Assembly: GCF_900112985.1 (NCBI RefSeq)
Contig: NZ_FONS01000002.1
Location: forward strand, 186,001 to 250,000
Direction of reading: 5' to 3'
DNA: 64,000 nt
From: Pedobacter antarcticus
GTDB taxonomy: Bacteria > Bacteroidota > Bacteroidia > Sphingobacteriales > Sphingobacteriaceae
Under the pieces are notes generated by a model. It had not been told where the DNA came from. It saw only the letters and a list, made by a program, of their open reading frames with translations, and searched no databases. The position numbers and the translations under genes are program-made. Shown here in pieces: positions 9,649 through 18,408 of the stretch (its first letter is position 1; each line of letters opens with the position of its first letter).

Positions 9649-11538
9649 ATGAGCATAGAAGAAAAAGGTAGTATTTCTATACACACCGAGAACATTTTTC
9701 CAATTATTAAGAAATTCCTGTACTCAGACAACGAGATTTTCCTCCGTGAGCTGGTTTCTAATGCGGTTGATGCGGTACAAAAGATTAAAAGACTAGCTGC
9801 TTTGGGGCAATATAATGGCGAACTGGGAGATCCCCTGGTTGAAGTTGCGCTTGATGAGGAGAAAAAGACCATCACAATTAGTGATAATGGTCTGGGAATG
9901 ACAGCAGAAGAAATTAAAAAATATATTAATCAGGTTGCATTTTCTGGTGCAAGCGAATTTGTTGAGAAGTTCAAAGACGCGAAAGATGCTAATGAAATCA
10001 TTGGTAAATTCGGGTTAGGTTTTTACTCTGCATTTATGGTTGCCGACCTGGTAGAAATTCAGACTTTATCTTTCCAGGAGGGTGCTGAGCCTGCTAAGTG
10101 GGTATGTGACGGTAGTACTTCTTATGAGATTTCTGCTGGAACACGGACTACGCGTGGAACAGATATTATCCTGCATATCAATTCAGAATCTGAAGAATTT
10201 CTGAGTAAAGGAAAATTGAATGAAATCCTTGATAAATATGGTAAGTTTCTTCCGGTGCCAATTAAATTTGGGACAGAAACTCAGAGTTTACCTGATGGTG
10301 AAGATGAGGAAGGCAAGCCAAAAACAAAAGAGGTTGAGACGGATCATATCATTAACACCACGGCTCCTTTATGGACCAAGGCACCTGCAGATTTGTCAGA
10401 CCAGGATTATCTGGACTTCTATAAACAACTTTATCCTTTCGCTGAGGACCCTCTTTTCTGGATTCACCTCAATGTGGATTATCCGTTTAATCTTACTGGC
10501 GTATTGTACTTCCCGAAAGTGAAGAATGATTTCGATATGCAGCGGAATAAAATCAAATTGTTTAGCCGTCAGGTATTTATTACTGATGAAGTTAAAGATA
10601 TCGTACCTGAATTCCTGATGTTATTGCATGGGGTGATTGATTCACCTGATATTCCGTTGAATGTTTCCAGAAGTTTCCTTCAGGCAGACAGCAATGTGAA
10701 AAAAATCAATAGCTATATCACCAAAAAAGTTGCAGATAAATTGGCTGAACTTTTCAATAAAGACCGAAAGTCTTATGAAGAAAAATGGAGCGATATCGGC
10801 CTGTTTGTAAAATATGGTATGGTAAGCGAAGAGAAGTTCTACGACAAAGCCAAAGATTTCGCTTTATTAACGAATACAAAAGAAGAAAACTTTACTCTTG
10901 ACGAATATCGCGACAAGGTTAAAGACGCACAGACAGATAAAAATGGTCAGTTGGTTTATATTTATACGACTGAACCGGCTAAACAAGATAGTTTCATCCA
11001 GGCTGCCAATAAAAAGGGATATGATGTTTTATTGATGAACTCAGCCATTGACACACATTTTGTGAGTTCTCTGGAACACAAACTGGAAAAGACAGCTTTA
11101 AAACGTGTAGATTCAAGCGTAGCAAGTAAATTAATCGAAACAGATGAGGCTGTCGAATCTGTATTAACAGAAGAGCAGTCTGCAACGGTAAAGTCCGTTT
11201 TCGAGAAAGCAATTGTTAAACCTGGTTTCACGGTTGAAATTGTTGGTTTAAATCCAGATGAATTCCCTGTAACTGTTACTATGGATGAATTTATGCGTCG
11301 CATGAAAGAAATGGCGCAAATGGGTGGTGGTATGAGTTTCTATGGCAATATGCCGGACAGCTACAAAGTGGCAATCAATGGAAACCATAAACTGGTAAAC
11401 CGTATTTTGCAATCTACCGATGCCGCTGAGCAAAACGCGTTAGCTAAACAAGCTGTTGACCTGGCATTATTGTCTCAGGGAATGCTTACCGGTGCAGAGT
11501 TGACAGATTTTGTAAACCGTAGTGTTGAGCTGATCTAA
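9649..11538 (+). CDS. htpG: Molecular chaperone HtpG (Hsp90)
   Basis: Cytoplasmic ATP-dependent Hsp90 chaperone of 629 aa. The N-terminal GHKL ATPase domain shows NEIFLRELVSNAVDA (with the ATP-binding Asn), ITISDNGLGMT and IGKFGLGFYSAFMV. The middle domain contains the conserved GVIDSPDIPLNVSRSFLQ. A C-terminal dimerisation region follows. The acidic linker around residues 220-235 (DGEDEEGKPKTKE) is short, as is normal for bacterial forms. A strong terminator follows the stop. Confidence 0.97.
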   Translation: MSIEEKGSISIHTENIFPIIKKFLYSDNEIFLRELVSNAVDAVQKIKRLAALGQYNGELGDPLVEVALDEEKKTITISDNGLGMTAEEIKKYINQVAFSGASEFVEKFKDAKDANEIIGKFGLGFYSAFMVADLVEIQTLSFQEGAEPAKWVCDGSTSYEISAGTRTTRGTDIILHINSESEEFLSKGKLNEILDKYGKFLPVPIKFGTETQSLPDGEDEEGKPKTKEVETDHIINTTAPLWTKAPADLSDQDYLDFYKQLYPFAEDPLFWIHLNVDYPFNLTGVLYFPKVKNDFDMQRNKIKLFSRQVFITDEVKDIVPEFLMLLHGVIDSPDIPLNVSRSFLQADSNVKKINSYITKKVADKLAELFNKDRKSYEEKWSDIGLFVKYGMVSEEKFYDKAKDFALLTNTKEENFTLDEYRDKVKDAQTDKNGQLVYIYTTEPAKQDSFIQAANKKGYDVLLMNSAIDTHFVSSLEHKLEKTALKRVDSSVASKLIETDEAVESVLTEEQSATVKSVFEKAIVKPGFTVEIVGLNPDEFPVTVTMDEFMRRMKEMAQMGGGMSFYGNMPDSYKVAINGNHKLVNRILQSTDAAEQNALAKQAVDLALLSQGMLTGAELTDFVNRSVELI

Positions 11539-11556
11539 GCTGCGCTGAATAAAATT

Positions 11557-11603
11557 AAAAGGGGGTCACGTTATTTGTAAAAAATAACGTGACCCCCTTT
11601 TTT
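11557..11603 (+). terminator. Rho-independent terminator of htpG
   Basis: A perfect 16-bp stem (gggggtcacgttattt pairing with aaataacgtgaccccc) with a 5-base loop is flanked by A on the left and a T run on the right. It should also work for transcripts coming from the opposite side. Confidence 0.93.
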
Positions 11604-11821
11604 GTGCCCGGTTTTCCTGTTATTTAACCTTGATTTCCGGCTCAGTTTAATTATCGGCGGAAGATAAAGTATGTTTCTTTATTGTAACAAACAGCCTTCG
11701 AACTATGTTCAATGGTCGTTCATATTTCCTCCAATATCGAATGAACAAACAATGAAGGAACTATGAAGAAACAGTGAACAAAGTATATAGCAAACCTTGA
11801 CGAAACCAGCACATGATTCGG

Positions 11822-13930
11822 TTAATCTTTGGTTAAATTTGTAAATCCTTCCAGGGACAACAAGAAAGCGTAATTGAGGGCGATATCTTTAAGATAATCA
11901 AACCTTCCTGAGGCACCGCCGTGCCCAAAATCCATGTCCGTTTTTAATAGAAGCAATTGATTGCCCGTTTTAAGTGCCCTCAGTTTAGCGACCCATTTTG
12001 CGGGTTCAAAATATTGGACCTGACTGTCATGGAGACCAGTTGTAATCAACATATTAGGATAATCCTGTTTTTTTATATTTTCATAAGGTGAGTAACTTTT
12101 CATATACCGGTAAGCCTGTTCTTCATTTGGGTTACCCCATTCATCATATTCGTTTGTAGTCAGCGGGATGGTCTCATCCAGCATTGTGTTAACAACATCT
12201 ACAAAAGGAACCTGCGCTATAATTCCATTCCAGAGGCCGGGATCCATATTGCTTATTGCACCCATCAGCAGACCGCCTGCACTTCCTCCCTGAGCATACA
12301 GATGGCTGCGGCTGGTGTACTTTCTTTCAACCAGATATTTACCGCAGGAGATGAAATCGGTGAACGTATTCATTTTTTGCATCGTTCTTCCCTGCTCATA
12401 CCAGTGCCGGCCCATTTCCTGTCCACCGCGAATATGGGCAATGGCAAAAATGAACCCGCGGTTAAGCAGGCTTAGCGTAGATGACGAAAAGGAAGCATCA
12501 ATACTATGTCCGTAGGAGCCGTAAGCATAAAGTAGCATAGGTGCCTTCCCGTCTTTTTTTAAACCGTTTTTATAAACGATTGAAACTGGAATTTCAGTAC
12601 CGTCTGCTGCCAAGGCAAACACCCTTTCTGAAGTATAATGATCGGAGTTAAAATCTGCTCCTGCAGTTTGTTGTTTCAATAAAGTCTTTGATCCGCTACT
12701 GATCTCATAATCATAAACTGACATGGGCGTCTTCATTGATGTATAATATAAACGGAGTTTCCTGCTCTGGAAATCTGGGTTAGCGCCTATTCCGGCCATA
12801 TAAGCAGGCTCAGAAAATGCAATAGTCTGATTTTCTTTTCCGTTTTGCATCAGGCTTATTTTGATCAGGCCTTGCTTCCTTTCTGCGATAGCAATAAAGT
12901 TTTCGAACTCTGAAATATCCTCCAGCAGCACATCGCTACGGTGAGGAATAACATCTTTCCAGGCGGAAATATCTGTTGTATCGAGACCGCATTCCATCAG
13001 CCGGAAATTAGGGGCCTCCCAGTTAGTTAAAATCAAAAATCTGTCTTTCAGTGGATGAACCTGATACAATACTTCTGGTACCCTGGGCTGAAAGCATCTT
13101 ATTTCCTGCTGTGGCTGGTCGGCTGGAATTGTATAGACTACTGATGAAAGAGTGGCAGAGGAATAAATCAGGATATAATCTCCGGATTTAGACTTTTCTA
13201 CGCCGATATAATTTGCAGGATCTTTCTCTTCATACACAGTAATATCCTCCAGGACATCATTTCCCAGCTGATGCCTCCTGATTTTTTCACTGAGTAATGT
13301 CTCCTGATTATTTTCCGTGTAAAAAAGCGTTTGATTATTCGCTGCCCAAACTGGGTCTCCTGCGGTATTAGGGATCTGGTCTGCAAGAGTTTCGCCTGTT
13401 GTTAGATCTTTAACACAGATGGTATATTGCCTTCTGGAGACTTTGTCTGTCGCATAGGCCAGTAAACAGTTGTCCGGACTCACGGTAAAGCCCTTCGCTG
13501 AATAATAGGGTTGGTCTTTGGCGAGTTCATCTATATCCAGTAGAATCTCTTCTGGAGCTTCGAGACTACCTTTCTTCCGGCAATATTTATAATACTGCTG
13601 TCCTGTCTCTGTGCGGGTATAATAGAAATAACCGTTTTTGAAAACGGGTACTGACTCATCTTTTTCTTGTATCCGTGCCTTCATTTCATGGAACAGTTCT
13701 TCCTGCAGGTGGTTGGTATGCGCCAACTGCTGCTCCAGATATTTGTTCTCCTGTTCGAGGTATGAAATTACAGCATCGCTTTGCGGACCTTTTTTAAAAT
13801 AATCTATCATCCAATAATAGTCATCTGGAATTTGTTCCCCATGGATGTCGCGGATATGCGAAATTACTTTTGCCTGTGGGGGCTTTATATAAGGATAATT
13901 GTCTTTTTCTATTTTGGTATCTTTGTTCAT
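11822..13930 (-). CDS. ptrB: Oligopeptidase B (prolyl oligopeptidase family S9A)
   Basis: Serine peptidase that cuts short peptides after basic residues, with no signal peptide and so probably cytoplasmic. The 702-aa protein has an N-terminal propeller region (about 1-410) and a C-terminal alpha/beta-hydrolase domain. The catalytic triad is visible: Ser in GGSAGG (near 550), Asp in TGLHDSQV (near 632) and His in FGHGGASG (near 671). The opening PPQAKVISHIRDIHGEQIPDDYYWM is typical of oligopeptidase B. It diverges from the TlpA-like gene with only 43 bp between the start codons. Confidence 0.92.
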   Translation of the reverse strand: MNKDTKIEKDNYPYIKPPQAKVISHIRDIHGEQIPDDYYWMIDYFKKGPQSDAVISYLEQENKYLEQQLAHTNHLQEELFHEMKARIQEKDESVPVFKNGYFYYTRTETGQQYYKYCRKKGSLEAPEEILLDIDELAKDQPYYSAKGFTVSPDNCLLAYATDKVSRRQYTICVKDLTTGETLADQIPNTAGDPVWAANNQTLFYTENNQETLLSEKIRRHQLGNDVLEDITVYEEKDPANYIGVEKSKSGDYILIYSSATLSSVVYTIPADQPQQEIRCFQPRVPEVLYQVHPLKDRFLILTNWEAPNFRLMECGLDTTDISAWKDVIPHRSDVLLEDISEFENFIAIAERKQGLIKISLMQNGKENQTIAFSEPAYMAGIGANPDFQSRKLRLYYTSMKTPMSVYDYEISSGSKTLLKQQTAGADFNSDHYTSERVFALAADGTEIPVSIVYKNGLKKDGKAPMLLYAYGSYGHSIDASFSSSTLSLLNRGFIFAIAHIRGGQEMGRHWYEQGRTMQKMNTFTDFISCGKYLVERKYTSRSHLYAQGGSAGGLLMGAISNMDPGLWNGIIAQVPFVDVVNTMLDETIPLTTNEYDEWGNPNEEQAYRYMKSYSPYENIKKQDYPNMLITTGLHDSQVQYFEPAKWVAKLRALKTGNQLLLLKTDMDFGHGGASGRFDYLKDIALNYAFLLSLEGFTNLTKD

Positions 13931-13973
13931 CAGGCTAAAGCTAATAGTTTAATCACAAAATTTAATAAAGCCT

Positions 13974-14516
13974 ATGACTCCTTACATCCGTCAGACTAAA
14001 TGTCTGATCTTTTTCGTCCTGCTCCTGGCTGGGATGACTACAAATGCTGGTTCGGAAAGAAGCTTATCGCTGGAATATCAAAATTCCGGAATGGAAGATC
14101 CACTTGCAGGAATTCAGTTCAGGGGTGTCGATGGTAAAAAAATAGATCTCGGTGATCTGCGCGGAAAGGTGGTGTTCCTTAACTTCTGGGCAAGCTGGTG
14201 CCTGCCTTGTCTGGTGGAATTTCCTGCGATAAAGAAATTATATCAGCATTATAAGGACGATCCTGAGGTGGTTTTTATTTTCGTCGATGCTGACGGGGAT
14301 CTGGAAAAAGCTGCCCGCTTCATGCAGAAAAGGAAATACATGTTGCCAGCCTTCCGTTCGGAGACAGCGGTTCCGGATGTGCTTTTTAAGGGGGCTTTAC
14401 CAACAACCGTCGTTTTGGACAAGAGGGGAAGGATTTCCTATAACCAGTCAGGTGCAGCGAATTACGGGGACCCGCGTTTTATTGCATTTATCAAGGATTT
14501 GAAAGCTGCAAAATAA
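13974..14516 (+). CDS. TlpA-like periplasmic thioredoxin-fold protein
   Basis: A 180-aa exported disulfide oxidoreductase. An N-terminal hydrophobic signal segment (CLIFFVLLLAGMTTNA) leads to an AhpC-TSA/TlpA domain with the redox motif WASWCLPCLVEFP (CxxC) and the cis-Pro region GALPTTVVLD. Proteins like this reduce periplasmic Cys pairs, for example in cytochrome c maturation, but no partner gene is near. It diverges from ptrB over 43 bp. Confidence 0.85.
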   Translation: MTPYIRQTKCLIFFVLLLAGMTTNAGSERSLSLEYQNSGMEDPLAGIQFRGVDGKKIDLGDLRGKVVFLNFWASWCLPCLVEFPAIKKLYQHYKDDPEVVFIFVDADGDLEKAARFMQKRKYMLPAFRSETAVPDVLFKGALPTTVVLDKRGRISYNQSGAANYGDPRFIAFIKDLKAAK

Positions 14517-14592
14517 GTGTATTCCTCTATGAATAATGTTTTCCTCAGTTGAGGAGAGACTGATAAATCTTTTTTATATGCAAGGCAATTGT

Positions 14593-14624
14593 ATTGTACA
14601 TAAAAAGGAATTTATCTAAGTTTG
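14593..14624 (+). promoter_or_regulatory. Promoter of the acidic 97-aa protein
   Basis: attg at 14593-14596 and TAAGTTTG at 14617-14624 are separated by 20 nt, close to the Bacteroidota -33/-7 pattern. The -7 box covers a TTG that extends the reading frame, which argues for the ATG at 14661 as the real start. Confidence 0.5.
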
Positions 14625-14660
14625 ACGCCTGAAAGTACATTCAGCAAAAAAACAAGAATT

Positions 14661-14954
14661 ATGCAGGAACCTTTTGATTTAACAATCGGAGAAACAGATT
14701 ATGCCATATTTCCTGAGGGGAATGATAATTATATAGTTTATAAAGACGGTAAGGAATATTTGCAGATTCAGAAGGATACAGAATCTCAGTGGTTGAAACT
14801 TGATCCGGAAACGGCGTTACCTCTTTTTGAGGAAGATGCAGAGGTCAATGCTATCGGTGCAGCGATCAATGATTACGTTCCGGAGCCGGAAGAAGAAGAG
14901 GACGCAGAGGAAGAGGAAGCAGAAGAAGACTGGGATACTGAAGACGAATTATAA
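14661..14954 (+). CDS. Small acidic protein, function unknown
   Basis: A 97-aa protein starting MQEPFDLTIGETDYAIFPEG and ending in a strongly acidic tail (EPEEEEDAEEEEAEEDWD). I chose the ATG at 14661 because the longer frame begins with a TTG inside the predicted promoter. The N-terminal 60 residues alternate short beta-like segments (DYAIFPE, NYIVYKD, EYLQIQK), suggesting a small beta domain. It ends 2 bp from the convergent yifB stop. I do not recognise a function. Confidence 0.7.
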   Translation: MQEPFDLTIGETDYAIFPEGNDNYIVYKDGKEYLQIQKDTESQWLKLDPETALPLFEEDAEVNAIGAAINDYVPEPEEEEDAEEEEAEEDWDTEDEL

Positions 14955-14956
14955 GC

Positions 14957-16495
14957 TCAGGAACCCCATCCTGACCGGTCGAGGCTTCTGTAGCGGATAG
15001 CCTCGGCCAGATGTGCTGGTTGTATGGCTATAGCGTTTTCCAGGTCGGCAATAGTTCTGGAAACTTTAAGAATCCTGTCATAGGCTCTGGCAGACAGTCC
15101 TAATTGCTCCATCGCATTTCTGATCAATTGTTTACTGACGGGGTCCAGCTTGCAGTGTTGCCGTACGATCCGATCAGGCATCTGCGCATTGCAAAATATA
15201 CGATGGTCCTGCTCAAAGCGCTTTTCCTGGATTTTACGGGCAAAGATTACTCGTTTTCTGATGTCCAAGCTCTTTTCTTCAGGTTCCTGACTGCTTAAAT
15301 CTTTAAAATCTACCGGAGTAACCTCCAGATGCAAATCTATTCTGTCTAAAAGTGGTCCGGATATTCTGCTCAGGTATTTTTGTACCTGCGAAGAGGTACA
15401 ATGGCAGGTTTTCTCCGGATGGTTAAAATAACCGCAGGGACATGGGTTCATAGCGGCAATGAGCATAAAACCTGCGGGATAAACGACTGTCTGCCTGGCT
15501 CGGGAGATGGTTACCATTCTGTCTTCAAGCGGCTGCCGCATTACTTCTAATACACTTCTCCGAAATTCAGGTAATTCATCAAGGAACAATACACCATGGT
15601 GGGCCAGTGAAATTTCACCTGGCTGCGGATTGCTTCCTCCTCCTGCAAGCGCAACATCTGATATGCTATGATGCGGATTACGGAATGGACGGGCTGTAAG
15701 CATAGCTGTGCCGGTATGAAGTTTACCCGCAACAGAATGAATCTTCGTGGTTTCCAGTGCTTCCTGCAGGCTCAAAGGTGGCAGAATCCCGGGCAATCTT
15801 TTGGCAAGCATTGTTTTACCGGATCCAGGCGGACCAATTAGAATTAGATTATGGCCGCCTGCAGCAGCGATCTCTATGGCTCTTTTCATGCCTTGCTGCC
15901 CTCTTACATCTGCAAAGTCTTCAGCTATTGAAACTTGCTGTTGATTAAGGAGTGCGTTGACGTTAACTTTTACGGGCTCCTGTCTTTCCGGATATTTGAA
16001 AAATTCAGCTATCTCTTTCAGGTTTTTCAGGCCGTATACTTGCAGCTCTCCGACCACCGCTGCTTCTGCGGCATTTTCCAAAGGAAGCAGAAGCGTAGTG
16101 AAACCAGCATGTCGGGCCTGTAATGCCATTGATAGGGCGCCCTTTAAAGGGTGAATGCTGCCGTCAAGAGAGAGTTCGCCCGCAATAACGATCTTATCCG
16201 GGTTGGGAACCTCTAATTGACCTTAAGAGGTTAATATGCCTATAGCCAGCGGCAGATCATAAGCTGTCCCTTCTTTGCGGATGTCCGCGGGCGAGAGATT
16301 AACAACAATTTTCTGCCGGGGCATACGGTATCCTGAACTCTGCAATGCGCTTTCAATTCTCTTGAGGCTCTCTTTTACTGCATTATCTGGTAAACCAACA
16401 ATATGATATTTATTGCCACTGCCAATATGGACTTCTATGGTAATGGTGAGGGCATCGACGCCAGAAACTGCACAGGTGTAAGTCTTGGTCAGCAT
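14957..16495 (-). pseudogene. YifB/ComM-family Mg-chelatase-like AAA+ ATPase interrupted by an in-frame TAA
   Basis: Members of this family (ComM, YifB) are helicase-like AAA+ proteins linked to DNA uptake and recombination. The coding frame runs without any frame change from the ATG at 16495 to 14957 (512 residues, normal family length). It is stopped at codon 91 by TAA at 16225-16223, in the order [18 protein letters not shown] single C to A change, TCA to TAA, would explain it. Walker A ([17 protein letters not shown]), Walker B (LFLDELPEF) and the C-terminal Cys motif ([15 protein letters not shown]) are intact downstream. Restart at the ATG at 16129 would give a protein lacking the N-terminal domain. 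It may be a true pseudogene, a strain-specific nonsense change or a sequence error. Confidence 0.88.
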
Positions 16496-16552
16496 AAATC
16501 AATAGGTTCAGCTGCCAATGTATTATGCTTTAAACAAATGCTGTTAGTTTTA

Positions 16553-16592
16553 ATAAAAAAGGGGCAGAATCTTTAAGATCCGGCCCCTTTCA
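16553..16592 (-). terminator. Terminator of ffh
   Basis: An aaaggggc/gcccctttc outer stem and an inner atctt/aagat stem form an imperfect hairpin. On the minus strand it is followed by six T's, directly after the ffh stop at 16613. Confidence 0.85.
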
Positions 16593-16612
16593 ATAGGATT
16601 CTAAAAAAACAT

Positions 16613-17953
16613 TTACATTCTGCCTTGTGGCATCTTTGGCATATTGCGCATCATCTTTGCTGCAGCAGCTGGATTTGAGAACTGCTTCATTACTTTACGC
16701 ATATCCTCAAATTGTTTAATCAGTTTGGTTACTTCTTCAATTTTATTTCCTGAGCCTTTAGCTATGCGTAATCTTCTGCTTTGCTGAATGCTGTCTGGGT
16801 TTTCTCTTTCGTATTTGGTCATAGACTGGATAATTGCCTCCACATTTTTGAAAGCGTCATCTTCTATCTCCACGTTTTTCATCATTTTGCTGACCCCTGG
16901 AATCATACCCATCAGATCCTTCATATTACCCATTTTCTTGATCTGCTGAATCTGGTTGTAGAAGTCATTAAAGTCAAATTTATTTTTACGGATTTTCTTC
17001 TGAAGTTCTGCTGCTTCTTTTTCGTCAAACTGCTCCTGAGCACGCTCAACAAGGGAAACGACGTCACCCATGCCTAGAATACGCGAAGCCATCCTGTCCG
17101 GATAGAATACATCCAGGGCTTCCATTTTTTCTCCTGTACCTACAAACTTAATCGGTTTGTTAACAACAGATTTAATGGATAATGCTGCGCCACCCCTGGT
17201 ATCACCATCCAGCTTAGTAAGGACAACTCCTGTAAAATCTAAACGGTCATTAAATGCTTTTGCAGTATTAACCGCATCCTGTCCGGTCATGGCATCAACT
17301 ACGAACAGGATTTCATGCGGTTTTGTATGCAGTTTTACATCTGAAATCTCATTCATCATTTCTTCGTCGATAGCCAGACGGCCCGCCGTGTCAATGATAA
17401 TAACATTGTGATTTTCTTTCTTTCCTTTATCTATACCCTCCATTGCAATTGCAACGGGGTCTTTTGATTCTAAATTTGCATAAACCGGAACCCCAATCTG
17501 TTCTCCAAGAATCTGTAACTGATCGATCGCCGCTGGGCGATAAACGTCGCCAGCAACCAGTAAAGGTTTTTTTCCTTTTGATTTCAGGTAATTTGCGAGC
17601 TTTCCGGAGAATGTAGTTTTACCTGCTCCGTTCAAACCTGCAATCAGAATGATGGTTGGATTAGTTTTAAGGTCAAGTTCCGTAACTTCCCCACCCATCA
17701 GCGCGGTCAGCTCGTCATTCATGACTTTAGTTAATAACTGACCAGGGGAAACAGCAGTCAGTACATTCAGACCAAGTGCTTTTTCTTTGACGTCATCTGT
17801 AAAGCTTTTGGCTGTTTTATAATTTACGTCGGCATCCAGCAAAGCTTTACGAATTTCCTTCATGGTCTCTGCCACGTTGATTTCTGAAATGCTTCCCTGT
17901 CCTTTGAGAACTTTAAATGCCCGGTCTAGTTTATCCTGTAAATTTTCAAACAT
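16613..17953 (-). CDS. ffh: Signal recognition particle GTPase Ffh
   Basis: The protein part of SRP, which binds 4.5S RNA and signal sequences and takes ribosomes to FtsY. The 446-aa protein has the N domain, then the G domain with GLNGAGKTTFSGKLA (G1), DTAGRLAIDEEMM (G3) and TKLDGDTRGGAALS (G4). It ends in a Met-rich M domain whose tail is Met/Pro-rich (MMRNMPKMPQGRM). The RNA-binding helix contains SRRLRIAKGSG. Confidence 0.97.
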   Translation of the reverse strand: MFENLQDKLDRAFKVLKGQGSISEINVAETMKEIRKALLDADVNYKTAKSFTDDVKEKALGLNVLTAVSPGQLLTKVMNDELTALMGGEVTELDLKTNPTIILIAGLNGAGKTTFSGKLANYLKSKGKKPLLVAGDVYRPAAIDQLQILGEQIGVPVYANLESKDPVAIAMEGIDKGKKENHNVIIIDTAGRLAIDEEMMNEISDVKLHTKPHEILFVVDAMTGQDAVNTAKAFNDRLDFTGVVLTKLDGDTRGGAALSIKSVVNKPIKFVGTGEKMEALDVFYPDRMASRILGMGDVVSLVERAQEQFDEKEAAELQKKIRKNKFDFNDFYNQIQQIKKMGNMKDLMGMIPGVSKMMKNVEIEDDAFKNVEAIIQSMTKYERENPDSIQQSRRLRIAKGSGNKIEEVTKLIKQFEDMRKVMKQFSNPAAAAKMMRNMPKMPQGRM

Positions 17954-18021
17954 TTTTGTTTAACCTTAGTGTTCACGTTTTTGTAAGCCACAAAGTTATT
18001 AAATTACACTGAAAGACTGAG

Positions 18022-18366
18022 CTCCTGTTTGAAATTTATCTTGCCGTGCTGCTGTGCTTTCTCTCAGCTGCGTCTGCGCCAAATTTATTGGGATGAAATG
18101 CCATCCCTTCAAAATTTGTACTTGCCTCGCGTGAGACAAATCTGGAGCAGCCCTGACAATTCAAATTAAACGGAGCTGCTCCTGTTTGAAATTTATCTTG
18201 CCGTGCTGCTGTGCTTTCTCTCAGCTGCGTCTGCGCCAAATTTATTGGGATGAAATGCCATCCCTTCAAAATTTGTACTTGCCTCGCGTGAGACAAATCT
18301 GGAGCAGCCCTGACAATTCAAATTAAACGGAGCTGCTCCTGTTTGAAATTTATCTTGCCGTGCTGC
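18022..18366. repeat. 157-bp tandem repeat: two identical copies plus a partial third
   Basis: Copy 1 (18022-18178) and copy 2 (18179-18335) are identical by eye. A third copy starts at 18336, matches for about 31 bases and then decays toward the next gene. The unit contains an inner dyad: gggatg and catccc around a 6-base loop, extended by caaattt/aaatttg. Its ends are related in inverted form (GCTGCTCC near the left, GGAGCAGC near the right), and copies meet at ggagctgctcc. It could be a palindromic intergenic element, a duplicated small RNA gene or part of a larger repeat family. The 86-codon frame across it is a by-product of the repeat. Confidence 0.9.
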
Positions 18367-18408
18367 AACTATTTAGTTTCGGCTCCGTCTTATAGAAAAT
18401 TCGCTCTC

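Noticed and set aside
16223..16225. Recoded stop (selenocysteine or pyrrolysine) in yifB
   Set aside because: The codon is TAA, which neither system uses, and the family has no unusual residue there.
18036..18296. 86-aa minus-strand open frame with an internally repeated sequence
   Set aside because: It exists only because the 157-bp repeat unit happens to be open in that frame; no start signal or protein character.
18022..18366. Possible CRISPR array
   Set aside because: Only two full units of 157 bp directly adjoining, no spacer/repeat alternation and no cas genes.
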